Origin: Pelodera strongyloides
Lineage: Eukaryota; Nematoda; Chromadorea; Rhabditida; Rhabditidae
Length of the DNA: 64,000 nt
Direction: 5' to 3'
Assembly: GCA_036852015.1 (NCBI GenBank)
Contig: JAANDG010000557.1
Span: forward strand, 1-64,000
A model generated the notes under the pieces. It worked only from the letters and a program-made list of their open reading frames with translations. It ran no database searches and was not told the DNA's origin. Below, one piece after another: positions 50,097-61,468 of this stretch. Made by a program: the position numbers and the translations under genes. Position 1 is the first letter of the stretch. Every line of letters starts with the position of its first letter.

Positions 50097-51853
50097 AAAT
50101 AGGGGAATTTGCCACTCGGGTCTCTCAACAGATACATGCTACGATGAGGTCGATGAGAGCTTCTTCCGACTCCCAAAATAAGATTCAAAAACACACGAAT
50201 CAAAGTGGTCGTATCATCCTGTTGAAAATGAAGGCATCCCTGAAGCAGCACGACAACAAACAAGTATTCTGCACGACAATATTCAGATGAAGCAATAATA
50301 AGAAGATACACGACTTATACGACAAGGCAAACTTATAATATGTAATTTACACTGAATAGACGGAAAGTTCCTGCATTTGAAACGGCAAGCTAGTACGAAA
50401 ACTCAGAGGCATTCTCTAATATAGAGAGAAAATGTTAAAACAGAACAGTAAAAAAACCTGTATAACATACGTAAAAACGGGAACAAAAAAAACGTGTAAA
50501 TGCGGCGATTACGTGATTTTTAAAGTGGTACTTCAGTGAAACTTCATTGCTTTGTTTACGAGTTCTTCTATTACGTTTATAGCCTTGGTGACAAAAGTGA
50601 AGCATTTAACCTTATAATTAAATGAGGTTATTGAACTTCTAACCAGTCTGCAAACTTTGAAAGCTACATAAAAAAGTGCCGGTCTTAGAAATTGCGGCAC
50701 TGTGTAGAGGCCACTACGTACCCCCGGGAAACTATTCCCTGGGTAGAGAAAATAGCGTCCTGTTGTGAGAGTCGCAGGGAACAAGACAGTACTTCCCCCC
50801 TCGGGGAATTGAGTGGTGAATATTGCCTCGGATTGAGGACGGATAATTTACAACTTTTCCCTATATGATTCGCAAAGATTCTGATGTATCTCACTGTGAG
50901 TATGTGTCTCTCATCTCTATTTGTACATCTCTAATTTGATTGAAAACCCGAAAGTATTATTGCACCTTTCTTATACAGTGCGCCGTAAGCTTACAGGCAC
51001 TTCCAAAATTGGCACTAACGTGGTTGATTCAATTTTTTGGTGTAAATATTCAAGTTTGCCATGGGGTGTCTTTAAACTTACGTGAAGCTCAGTATGTAAG
51101 TGGCGAAAAATAGACTTTCGCAACTTTCCCCTAAACAAAACAAAACATCAAACAAGTATAATATGGCAAAAACTTTAAACAAAACGCCACAGACCATAAA
51201 TCATCATAAATAACGAAACACGGAAAGCACCTGCTATTTAATTTCTGTACTTCCTTGCCATTTAATTTCTAAGTTTATTTAATCACATCTGCGTGTTTTA
51301 TTTGTTACTTGTATACATAATACAAGAGGTGTCCGAAGAAACATATTGCACTTCGATGTACTAATGGAAAACAACAGGCTAATAGAGACATTTATATTAG
51401 TGTAAGCTACAGAGCTAGCAAGCTAACAACTCCTAGCGCCGCTGAGCAACTATACTGTTGAAACTCGGACGGACAAGGCTTTCGAGCGACTTTGTAGGAT
51501 TTGGCACGACGACCGGATGAAAATACGAAAGGAAGTATGCTTTTTTCAGACGGTGCACGGCGACTTCGCCGTCTTCTGATCTTAGGTTAGCGTAATCGCA
51601 AAAGACTACGCAAAATAAATGCGCTAGCGAAAACATGGCAACTTGTGGCAAAATATTTACAAATTGTGGCTCCTGTTGGAGGACTGTACTATTTTCCTCT
51701 CAATTATGAGGGAGAAAACAGAGGGTTCAAGCCACAAAAGTGATCAAAATAATAGTCCCCAATTACTAGGTAATTCTTGGTAAGGCAATTCGTCGGGTAT
51801 AATTTATGCGAATTTAAGCGGAAAATTTTGAGCCCAATAATAATGTGCATAAT
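50097..51853. other. Upstream flank of the receptor gene
   Basis: Apart from foldback B copy 4, nothing recognised. Open frames here are short and lack domains. The receptor promoter should lie in the first few hundred bases. Confidence 0.6.
50707..50829. mobile_element. Foldback family B, copy 4
   Basis: Ends GAGGCCACTACGTACCCC and GAGTGGTGAATATTGCCTC, with the inner GGGAA/TTCCC arms typical of the family. Confidence 0.75.
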
Positions 51854-52027
51854 AGTGTAGTTTGCGCGTAGCAACCGAGCGGCACTATGGTAGCAAAATG
51901 TCGCGCTCCAAATACAGTAGGCTCAGGGAAGCGTGTGCATTTTTCCTACGCGTCGCAACGGGCGGCACAATTTCGTCCCAGCTTTTCGAAATTCGCTTGT
52001 CCAGTTATCTAGGTTTTTGTGTGTATT
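51854..52027. repeat. 174-bp direct repeat, left copy
   Basis: Identical over its whole length to 56081-56254. Begins AGTGTAGTTTGCGCGTAGC and ends GGTTTTTGTGTGTATT; flanks differ on both sides. Confidence 0.93.
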
Positions 52028-55000
52028 GGTGACTATATTTTGTGTCTGTTTGTTTTTATGTTTATTTTTTAGTGTCTGTAGAGTAGTTTAGTTCATTTAC
52101 TTCATGTGAGGGTCGGTAACCACTTTTTATTTGTCGAATAAGGGCCATTCCAAGTGTTTAAATAATTTACCTTGGTAGTTGGTCATTTTTGGAGTTCCAT
52201 TTTCATATTCGAATATTTGTATTCTCATTTCATCTCGCTTTGAACTTTGAACTTTGAACTTTGAACTTTGAACGCTGTTAACACTTGTCTGTAGCTTCAT
52301 TTTTGTGACCTTTCTATGGCATTTGATTTAACTCTTTTTATGATAGTAAACGAGTGGTGTGGCTCCGCTCGTGAGTAAACCAGTAAAAAGCGTTTAGCAG
52401 ATTCAAAATGAGTGAACCCGTGTTGGGTGAGACGAATTCAGAGCAGTGAGTTAAAGTTGTAAAACTCAATCAGTAGTAGAGAGTTCCGTACAGTTCGGAA
52501 GCCCGCCGTACAGTTCGGTGTATACCCAAAGGTCCGTACAGTTCGGAATTGGAAGAGAAAAGAGAAGGTCGTACAGTTCGATCAAGGTGAAGTCAGTTGA
52601 AGTCAGTTCCTGTAAGGTTCCGTACAGTTCGGAAGAGAGTTATTACAGAAGTTTGATTAAAGGAACAGTAGTTTTACTATCGCTACCGTTAGGTCTGGAG
52701 AGAAAATCCTTTTCTTTTTCTGTTCATTCTGCGGGGGTCAAGACAAAGACGAAGTCAGTTGAAGTCAGTTCGCGGTTGCGTTACAAGGTTCCGTGCAGTT
52801 TGGAAGAGGTGACGATTGATTAAAGGAATTGTGGCACTAAAATTTTTTCTTTTCCTGCTCATACTCAGTGATTTTCTGCAGAGCACATATAGGAGGACCT
52901 AATAAATGAGAATTGGCGGCAGGCAGTTGGACCGTGGAGTGTAGCCTAGACAGTTTAGGTCAGCCATGTATACGGCACCAGTTTGCGGGCCACGTTGTGG
53001 ACTGAAGCCGACGTTTTTCTTTGATGTAGTACCAAATGCCGTACTTCGCTTAATTCCAGTGCAGTTGCAGTGACAATTTAGCGTCAGTTATGGCAGAGTT
53101 TACACGTTTTGGTACGAAGTTATAACTATCGCTTAAAGGTGGGTGTCGAATAAGGGCCTTACTACGTGCTCGGCGAAGCGAAAACCGATTTTCGCGTGAG
53201 CGGAGTAGATATATAAATATAGTTTAATTGGAGGAATATATAGGTCAATGGATGGGTCGCATACAGTAGCTTGCATATTCGGGCCTGTTATAGCCATAGG
53301 CCAGTTTCATTATAGGCGGTCATTTTTAACACTGTTGGGTTGTGTAACTGTTGCAATCAAAAATCATATAGCTGCTTTTCGGTTTTCAATCACGCGCGGT
53401 TTGAGTTGGTGGCATTTGCCCGGACGCTAATTACAGCCGTGCATGCGTATTCGTGGGCGGTTAGCAAGCACGAACACAACGTGGGTGTGAATGATGCAAA
53501 AGGTCCAGGGCAGGTGTTGTAGAAATATTGGGATTTGACTTTGACAGATTCGGTTGGCGGGCCTCGTCCTCGATATTCGATATTAATAATGATAAATTGA
53601 AGCAAAAACAGATGAATGGAGCGTGCTGCACTGTCTAGTTTTATTCCTCTCCGCTTCGACGTTTAGGGCATAAGCAGGAAAGATAGATATAGCTGGTGCT
53701 AGCGTGCTACTAGGAAGTACGTCTGTCGTGTTATTGAAGGGGAGATTATAGTGGTGTGCGTGACACCGAATACCAAGTCGTAAGCCCACGATTAGAGGAG
53801 GAATGACGCTGCATTGGCAGGAGGTTCCTCGTCATTATCAACTATCCGTCGTCCAAGTCGCGGAAAGTCTCAGTGGGCCGTGTCGGTTACAGACTCAGAC
53901 AGGGCATTTGTAGACTAAGTTGCATACAGGATATTCAGTCGATCGAAGAGTAAGCGACATCGAGTCGCTAGGTTACCGGAGTTTCGGGAGTCGATTTTGT
54001 TCGCTGTATATATTTTATTCTTCGGTATCTTTCTCGCGACGCACGAACGGTTCTCCGGTCCGGGTGACGGGAAGAATGGTGAAATAGGTGCTCAAATCGA
54101 AACTTAATTCTAAACTATGTTTACAGGCGAGGCCCGAATCGTTTGGGTTGCTCCTATGTATAAGTATATAGTTCTAACTTCGAATTATTAATAATCGCTT
54201 CTTAGCATACGTCGGGTTAGGTTAGGCCATAGTAGGGATTTCCATTTCAGACCCACCTTACCTTCTAGTTCATTTAACCATTGCTTATTATTTTTAGACG
54301 TTACATTGTTTGCTTAATTTTAAACGTTTCAAGTGTATCATGTTTCCGTATTTCATCTTATTCGGGTTCTTTTGCAGTAGTGATCCTGCAAGAAGGGTTC
54401 AACTATGCTATAAAGTGCAGGGCCAATAAAGAGAAGGGCCGATGGCTATGGGTAGATCACGGAAGCTACAAGACGTCCTCGTGTCTACGTGGTATGGCCT
54501 TGTGGAAACGAAACCCTTTCATGGTTGGTTTGTTGGTTATTTTTTCTCCGATTACTTACATAGTAGTGTATAACGTAAAACAGGCTCAATTTTCAACAAG
54601 AACAATAGCACTAGCGTAGCAGTGTCGGTGTACGAACGACTAATCGCATTTTTTGAAGTCGTAGTTTGGGATACAACCACAGTTGCGAAACTGATAGTCA
54701 AAAATCGTCATAAACTGGTCGGCGGCGTGGCCAATTGTAGGCGCAGCCTAAGGTCCTCCGCATCGGGTTAATTAACCGACGAACCTGGAACCTCCTTCCA
54801 GTCAAGATCAACAATTTGCTCAAGCTTACTGAGTTTGAGTTGGTGGCTTTAATACTTCCCAATAGAAAGTAGGCCATCATTTTGGAAAAATACCAACCCA
54901 TTAACGTGTCGGAGTAGGAGTATCAGAAGCTTATCAAAGGTAGTCGTATTTTCGAGAACAGTCTCCATATAGCATACAATCAGAATTTATAGAGAGTTCT

Positions 55001-55968
55001 AAGGCCATGTCACTCTACCAATTACCTTTTTTTTACAGGTTGTTCGGAACGAGCAAAGTTTATTAGTTTCGTTTAAGAAGAAGGTGTACATAGATCGTAA
55101 CGTGAGACGTCTTTAGGATGCACGTGAGTGGATAAGCTCCGTGCTCTGCCGGACGCTTCGGCCGTCGTTAGCTGATAAGATTCCGCCGTTTCTTGTCTCC
55201 ATCATCAGTGGGACTGGGTCCAAGATCCATGAAGGATTTCAAGGTAATTTCTCGAGGCATTTGTTTGCTTCCCTTATACATACTATACATATATCAGGTC
55301 TCGTTTCTTGTAAGTTAGCCGTGGCGAGCACGTCGAAGAAAACGTTAGGGAAGGAAAATTAGGAAATTTAAAAAATTCAGTATCCGGTACTAGCAGGGAT
55401 TATGGAACCAGCAACTTTTCTTGCTGTCGATCCAACAGCCGCTTATGTTTTTCTTTATACTATACATGAGCGACATACGACAGATTATATAGTAATAGTT
55501 CAAGGTTAGAGGGGTATCTTACACTTATCGCTTGCTAGTAGAGATTGTATTGTTACCACGCCATGGCATATAACCTCGCCGGTGGGTCCGCAGGGTGTTC
55601 GCGACTTTCGCGAAATTTTCTCTGGTTGTGATACGTTTCTGATCAATTTCCCGTAACACCGCCGATTCGCAAGCAAGTCTTATTTTTTTATCGGGAGGTG
55701 ACGATCAACCCCCCAAATGTATGCATTATTCTAAAACTCCAAACGTAGGCAATATTCGGTGGTTTTGCCAGTGAGCTATTCGGCGGGCTTAGGCTATGTA
55801 CGACTGGGAAATAGGTACTAACTATGATTAAAGACTCGGTAAATAAATTCCAATGTCCCCAAAACGCTGGACAATTGACGTTGAATTTGGCGTTTTCAAG
55901 ACTAGTGACAGTAGGCCAGGCCGGCGTTCGAGTCCAGCGAATTATTCCCCTTCGGGGCTTTGTAGTCT
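52028..55968. other. Repeat-built region between the direct repeats
   Basis: No recognisable gene. A 7-bp TTTGAAC tandem (about 52239-52273) is followed by the palindrome cluster. The phrase GTCGAATAAGGGCC recurs at about 52134 and 53147. An open frame at 54281-54619 contains GFNYAIKCRANKEKGRW and SSCLRG, faintly like a FLYWCH zinc finger but without the usual cysteine spacing. Compact GC-moderate unique DNA otherwise. Confidence 0.5.
52484..52805. repeat. Cluster of six CCGTACAGTTCGG repeats
   Basis: Copies start near 52484, 52506, 52533, 52568, 52618 and 52789, the best reading TTCCGTACAGTTCGGAA. The unit is nearly its own complement (10 of 13 positions). Two copies sit in a longer imperfect duplication with GAAGTCAGTTGAAGTCAGTT at 52589 and 52751. 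Confidence 0.88.
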
Positions 55969-56081
55969 AGCAATAAACCATTCCCATTTCGTGTTAATTT
56001 CATGTGGTACATGGGTACCCCAAAGCAAGGTGCGCAGCGCAAACGTAATTTTTCGCGTAGAAGTTTACGCCGTAGCTAAAA
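55969..56081. repeat. 113-bp direct repeat, left copy
   Basis: Matches 56761-56873 with one difference (CAAAGCAAGG against CAAAGCGAGG). It joins directly onto the right copy of the 174-bp repeat. Confidence 0.92.
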
Positions 56082-56254
56082 GTGTAGTTTGCGCGTAGCA
56101 ACCGAGCGGCACTATGGTAGCAAAATGTCGCGCTCCAAATACAGTAGGCTCAGGGAAGCGTGTGCATTTTTCCTACGCGTCGCAACGGGCGGCACAATTT
56201 CGTCCCAGCTTTTCGAAATTCGCTTGTCCAGTTATCTAGGTTTTTGTGTGTATT
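56081..56254. repeat. 174-bp direct repeat, right copy
   Basis: Identical to 51854-52027. Followed by a short TGTGTGTATTCCCACC duplication (about 56245-56315). Confidence 0.93.
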
Positions 56255-56760
56255 CCCACCCGCCCCGTGCCCTTATTTGTGTGTATTCCCACCTGCCCCC
56301 GTGCCCTTATGTGTGTTTCCACTACTTAGGGCCAATTTGGTACTGTTCTGCTGCTATCCATTTCAGAACATGCCTCTCAAACTCCGCGGATCCGTCCAGT
56401 TGAAGGAATCCAAAGCTCACCCCTCTACACGCAAGGGAACACGGATTCAACGTTCAATAAGGACATCGACGTATACTATTCTAAATTACAATTAAGCCAG
56501 TTTTCTTACGTGTTTTGCTTGTCGGGCATTCAGTTACTACAATATGTTCTCATCTGTTATAGATTTTTATAGCTCATACCGACATGTTAACTAAAATTTT
56601 ACAACATTTAGAACGTTGTCACGCGTCACGCGTAGTTTATACTATACCATCATTCGTTCAGCATCGCGAATTTTTCTGTATATATGCATTAAGTGCGTTT
56701 CAAGTTTTGCCCGCTCGTATCTTTGTTAGTGTCACCAATTATCGCAATAAACCATTCAGC

Positions 56761-56873
56761 AGCAATAAACCATTCCCATTTCGTGTTAATTTCATGTGGT
56801 ACATGGGTACCCCAAAGCGAGGTGCGCAGCGCAAACGTAATTTTTCGCGTAGAAGTTTACGCCGTAGCTAAAA
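56761..56873. repeat. 113-bp direct repeat, right copy
   Basis: Second copy of 55969-56081. Preceded by a second CAATAAACCATT, a 15-bp local duplication. The frame through it ends GTPKRGAQRKRNFSRRSLRR, basic but probably not a protein. Confidence 0.9.
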
Positions 56874-57453
56874 TGGGGGCCTTTCGAAAGAAACGTGGTG
56901 TACTGGGAAAAATGAGTGGTCTTTGATACAATAAACGAATAAACACCACCACAGTAAACTTGAATGTTTCAACAAGTGTGCATTTATCACAGGAAAAATA
57001 AAAAATTGCCGAAACAACAGAAAAAAACCTTTGGCCCGTTGCCATCTGGATCTGCTGACTAGTTCGTGACTTTTGTATGACCGTTTTCGATGAAACTTGG
57101 TCACCACATGGTCACAATGGCCACGAAGAGGTCACCAAATGGGCTGGCCCAGGAAAAAAAACGAGTGAACCGTCACAAAATGGGTTCTCCCATTTCCTAT
57201 GTACACTTCGTTAAATAGGAAAGCCTGTAAATGTAAAGCAAGTCCCTAGGCTAGGGAGTATCAGTCGCTTATGATATGTAACGCGAATCTTCGCGCTCAT
57301 AGGGTTATATGAGTCGCCTTTCGCTCAGAGACAGAGAACCCCATTTTGTTTTTTTCAGTGTTATGTCAAAAGCACCACTCGAGCTAATTTTTTTGAAGGG
57401 CCTGTCTGTGTGATAATAAGGGGATCCGTTTTTGGCATAATCCATCCTTTCAG

Positions 57454-57928
57454 AATGTAACTTTCGGATCATGGCATCACAGTATTATCAATTACTGTCA
57501 ACTGACGGATATGGTTCCTGAAGCGAAAGACGCAAAATATGACAGATCGATTCTATTTGAAGATGACAAAACTGAAGACGACTTACTGGCGATGTGCCAG
57601 TTCTTACGGTACCTTTTTAAATATACAAGTTATAGAGTAGTTGTATTCTAGCAGACTTTAAAACAGATAATTTAGGTTTCGTCTTCTACCCGAAGAAGGA
57701 AAAGAAGAGGAAATACGTGAGATTACATTAGGAAGCATAGACAACGGAGACACGGACAAAGGAAGGAACAATGCCACGTTATATCCAGATCGAACAATTT
57801 ATGTTACAATAGTACTGTAAGTAGACATAACTGCTGTTTACACAAATTTTCTTCTTCAACAATAAAGCAAAAGTTGATTTTTTTAATTAAAATTTTCTTT
57901 TAGGATTATGGTATCTAACGCCATATGA
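57454..57928 (+). CDS. 3' end of an unidentified gene (3 exons, plus strand)
   Basis: Exons 57454-57608, 57676-57816 and 57904-57928 join in phase with good sites: TTTCAG, CG|GTACCT, TTTAG, CT|GTAAGT, TTTTAG. The protein reads NVTFGSWHHSIINYCQLTDM, then MCQFLRFRLLPEEGKE, ITLGSIDNGDTDKG, YPDRTIYVTIVLIMVSNAI and stop. The rhythm (alternating polar and hydrophobic residues, two cysteines) suggests an extracellular beta domain such as a fibronectin-type fold, but I do not recognise it. Upstream exons are not found. It may be a gene fragment in a repeat-rich area. Confidence 0.5.
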
Positions 57929-58563
57929 GAAACGACAAACTGCGACAAACTTAGCCGCGGTCTTAAAAAAAAAGTACTAAATACAAGGATAATAAATATT
58001 AACAAAACAGATTAAGCTTAACAAAACAATAAGTGTAAAACATAAACTTAGATTCCAATGTAAACGTAGAGCGTAATATTCTTATTTTGACTAATTATAA
58101 TTATAAGAAGTTCGTCGGGAAATTTGTGCGTTACGTGCTTTTTCTACGAAAGTTTCCATTTCGCCACTGAATAAAAAGTTTTTGTGTGTTTTCCGTCCTA
58201 ACTGAACTTTCGGAAAGACAGAAGTAGTGAAACAGCACTTGCCCCAAATTATTTACGTGCCGCATTGTGCACAAACGCTGATTTTGATTTTGTAAACACC
58301 CACTTCCACTTCGGGTGAAATTAGTGGTTATCCCAAAATGCGATAACATTTGAAACATGTCTTCATATCATAGACGAGTCACCAGAGTGACTTGTCACGT
58401 TGTCACAGATGTTGCAAGACTTGACAGAAGCTTCACCAGTGGGTTGAAGCAGTTCCATCCCAGTTGGTTTCGGCCTGATTTCGTAATTCCGCGAGCGAAG
58501 GTCGACCTCCATCCGTAGTGAACGCAGCAACCTGAAACTGTTGCTGCTGTTAGCTGAGATTCG

Positions 58564-58597
<34 letters not shown>

Positions 58598-59870
58598 CAT
58601 TTGTTAGATTTGCATGCACACACACACTTGACCTCCGGAGTTGTTATATTTTCGTTCCGTTTTGAGCGTCAACCAAGAATGGGTTGTTTGGACGTTCATG
58701 TATTTCATTCCTCGAAGCAGGTGACAGTCTTGCTACTGACAATTAGTGCTATTTAGCAAAGGTGCGGCGGTAGCATTCTACAACACAATGCGAAAATGTT
58801 CTGGGGTAACATGAATTGAGTTATATCATGAATTGAGAACCGCGGTATGATGCGGTGGCCTGACCATGTTAATTCACTGTAGGATTCGTTTTGTAAAAAT
58901 GGTGTAATTCTGCGTATCTTTGCCCCCTATCGATGAAACTCGTCTCTTTGGAATACTGTCAATAGCTTTCTGGAAGGTTGCTCACGAATGGCATAATAAA
59001 ACGATGGGATAAGCGTCAATCCCGCGTGTCGGTCGGAAAAACAGAAGTAACAAAAAGTTGGATATGCAGGAGTTCACATGGCTTTTCCAGTATACTTTAT
59101 TGGCAGTTCTTACAACGTGAAACTTCGCGCCATCGCCGCGCAAAATTGGCGCCATCGCCGCGCGTAAAAAGAGGCTCCGCCACAGCGGGGCGGCGCATTC
59201 ACTTTGCGCCACAGGCGCGCGGCGATTCCGCCTGGGGTCCGCGGCGATGGCGCGGAGGTTGCGCGGCGATGGCGCGAGGGTTGCGCGGCGATTGCGCGAA
59301 ATGGGCACGAATCGAGCATACCGTACCCCGTACTGGCCGTACTACCACCTTACCAATCCGACTACTGTACAATACATAACTAGAACAAAACGACAACAAC
59401 AAAAAAAAACATATTTATTCAAGCATAATAGCACAAACAACACTGGAAAACTCTACGAATTAAATTCAGCGGTAAAAATCAATAAATAAAAACCGTTATG
59501 CGAATTAAATTATGGTTGTAAGGTAATTAAATAATGCACACATTGAAAATAAAAATAAGTTGTCAGAGCGATCAACAAATAGAAAACGACAAAAGGGTTC
59601 TTAATAGAAAACTAACGACTAACGGCCACGGGTCAGGGACTTCATTTGATTACCTCAAATATCCAGTATTTAAATGCTCCTACTACGAAGATATAATATT
59701 CTACAATCTACAAAAATAGGTGAGGGAAAGTATAAAGTATTATTGTCCAATTCTAGAGCATAGATTAGAAACCGAGTCGTCCGAGTCATCCAAAAATACG
59801 TTTCAAAGCCGAATGTTGCAACACTTTAAATCTAGAATTTGCCTACAGAAATGCAAACGTAATAGAGTAA
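57929..59870. other. Intergenic, with a GC-rich inverted block
   Basis: At 59126-59298 GCGCCATCGCCGCGC occurs twice, then its complement GCGCGGCGATGGCGC twice, making a large GC-rich foldback in AT-rich surroundings. Otherwise no exon recognised. Confidence 0.7.
58563..58590. repeat. CT microsatellite
   Basis: (TC)n of about 28 bp. On the minus strand a possible exon follows a TTTCAG at 58530-58535 (VAAFTTDGGRPSLAELRNQA then stop) but has no partner exons. Confidence 0.7.
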
Positions 59871-60182
59871 TTAACTGCTGTTTCGCGAGGCCGAAACAGG
59901 GCGAATCTGGCCCAAAAATCATTCAGCGATTCAGCGTTGCTTTCACTTTCCATACATAAGCGCAATTTGAAACTCGCTGCAAAAATTGAAGATCAGGGTC
60001 AATTTGAATTAGTACAGATCTTGCATGCAAGTATGATAATAACAGCTATTACGTGTACTAATTCAAATTTGTCTCTGATCTTCAATTTGTGCAGCAAGTT
60101 TCTCAATGAGTTTCTAGATGGAAAGTGAAAGACGCCCTGAGTGATTTTTTGAGGTGTTTCGCGTTTCCGAAACAGCAGTTAA
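59871..60182. mobile_element. TTAA-bounded foldback element
   Basis: Ends are exact complements: TTAACTGCTGTTTCG and CGAAACAGCAGTTAA. The arms pair over most of their length (CTTTCACTTTCCAT with ATGGAAAGTGAAAG). Confidence 0.82.
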
Positions 60183-60259
60183 ATACTCCATTAAAGTGAA
60201 GTTGTGAAAAACTGACAATAAATGTAATTAAATAAAAATGCATGTAAAATACTAGATTC

Positions 60260-60402
60260 AAAACCGGCCTGTTTTTGAAACACAGCGTGGGCAACTTTAT
60301 TATTCATTTAGCTCGATTTTCATTCTAATTTATGCTCCTTCACATAAGCTGCATAAGAATGATGGTGCACTATATTCAAAAACCGGCCGGTATTTCGCTT
60401 TA
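60260..60402. mobile_element. TTAA foldback MITE, family A, copy 11
   Basis: The left end is truncated (AAAACCGGCCTG); the right end CCGGTATTTCGCTTTAA is intact. Confidence 0.78.
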
Positions 60403-60461
60403 ATAGGCAGCACACAATAAGTAAACACCAAGTATAAAATACAGAAATGTATAACACCAAC

Positions 60462-60572
60462 CGAATGGTTTAAGATCGGGTGGTGATGGTTCCAATTGAG
60501 ATTTCTTCGTTCAAACGGGGCCCATTGGAAATGAAGAAAATTGTCCCAACGATTGCGTAGTGCAGGATTCAC
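60462..60572 (-). CDS. Possible isolated exon
   Basis: Open, 37 codons, phase 0 both ends, acceptor TTTTCAG and donor TCG|GTTGGT. Encodes VNPALRNRWDNFLHFQWAP and RRNLNWNHHHPILNHS. Codon-like and Trp-rich but no family recognised, and no partner exon found. Confidence 0.35.
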
Positions 60573-60782
60573 CTGAAAACACACCTAACTTGACTCCTTG
60601 ACTGGAAAATGAAACGGTGAATTAGTAGAATTAGTATGATTATTAGTGAACATACAGCACAACGTAATCTTGAAATCACAATGTTTTAAAAGAAAAATAA
60701 GAGAAGAAACTTACAGGCATTGTAGGGTAAATGGAGCTATTCTTGAGCCAAATTGTAGCGCGATTGATCCTCGGAAGACACA

Positions 60783-61052
60783 GTGAGCGTCATAACCTTA
60801 AAGCGAAAAAATAGTCGCGAAACGAAACACAAATTGAAAACAGAACATCAATCCGCCTACAAATTTAAATTAGGAAAAGATATGACCAATACGAAAAGTA
60901 ACATACACCTAAGCGATCCAGTCCAGAAGCACAAACATCCGATCCGGAGAAGCGAGCACCAGACAAGACAACGGCAACGAAGTAGCGCATTCCGTGATCT
61001 GAACGCGTCATTTTTTCGTAAGTTAAAAATACGCAAGTACGGCATAAAGTAA
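60783..61052 (+). CDS. Hypothetical basic ORF
   Basis: 89 codons, Lys/Arg-rich (SRETKHKLKTEHQSAYKFKL). No domain and no splice context; low complexity suggests chance. Confidence 0.15.
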   Translation: MSVITLKRKNSRETKHKLKTEHQSAYKFKLGKDMTNTKSNIHLSDPVQKHKHPIRRSEHQTRQRQRSSAFRDLNASFFRKLKIRKYGIK

Positions 61053-61309
61053 CAAAATTTTATATTTAATATCACTACTTTTTCACACTACCATCAATCA
61101 GATACAACATCAAGTACATGGAACAAGTGCGGACGGTTTCTAGGTCGTGCTTCTTCAATCCGCGGGGGAATGTGGAGGGGAGATTTTTCTCGATAATGTC
61201 GATCCTTGATCTTTCCAATGAGGTTTTGTGGAGTTATACAGAGTGTTTGCCGACGAGATGAAAGGACAAATCCCTCGAAGTCTACAGGCTAGGCAATGGG
61301 GGATTCGCC

Positions 61310-61410
61310 TCGATTTTCCCCGCCTCGGTGGCATTGAGTGTGTGTTGTGGCTGGATTCGAACTCGGGTCGGCTGACTGCGAAGCGCGGACGTTTCCAATG
61401 GGCCACCGAG
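61310..61410 (-). repeat. tRNA-derived SINE head or tRNA relic
   Basis: On the minus strand an A-box-like TGGCCCATTGGA (61394-61405) is followed about 30 bases later by a perfect B-box GAGTTCGAATCC (61353-61364). The acceptor ends do not pair, so it is not an intact tRNA. This is the usual form of a tRNA-derived SINE promoter. Confidence 0.6.
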
Positions 61411-61468
61411 GCCCCCATAATTTTGGCCGAAGGCCGAACCTCTTTAAATATACTGCTTTCATCGACAT

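Noticed and set aside
52518..52823. Plus-strand ORF of 101 codons
   Set aside because: Internally repetitive only because the DNA repeats (VKSVEVSS twice); no domain or splice context.
54281..54619. Possible FLYWCH zinc finger
   Set aside because: GFNYAIKCRANKEKGRW has the general look, but the Cys/His spacing of the family is absent.
55905..55940. tRNA B-box (GGCGTTCGAGTCC)
   Set aside because: No A-box or stems at the right distance.
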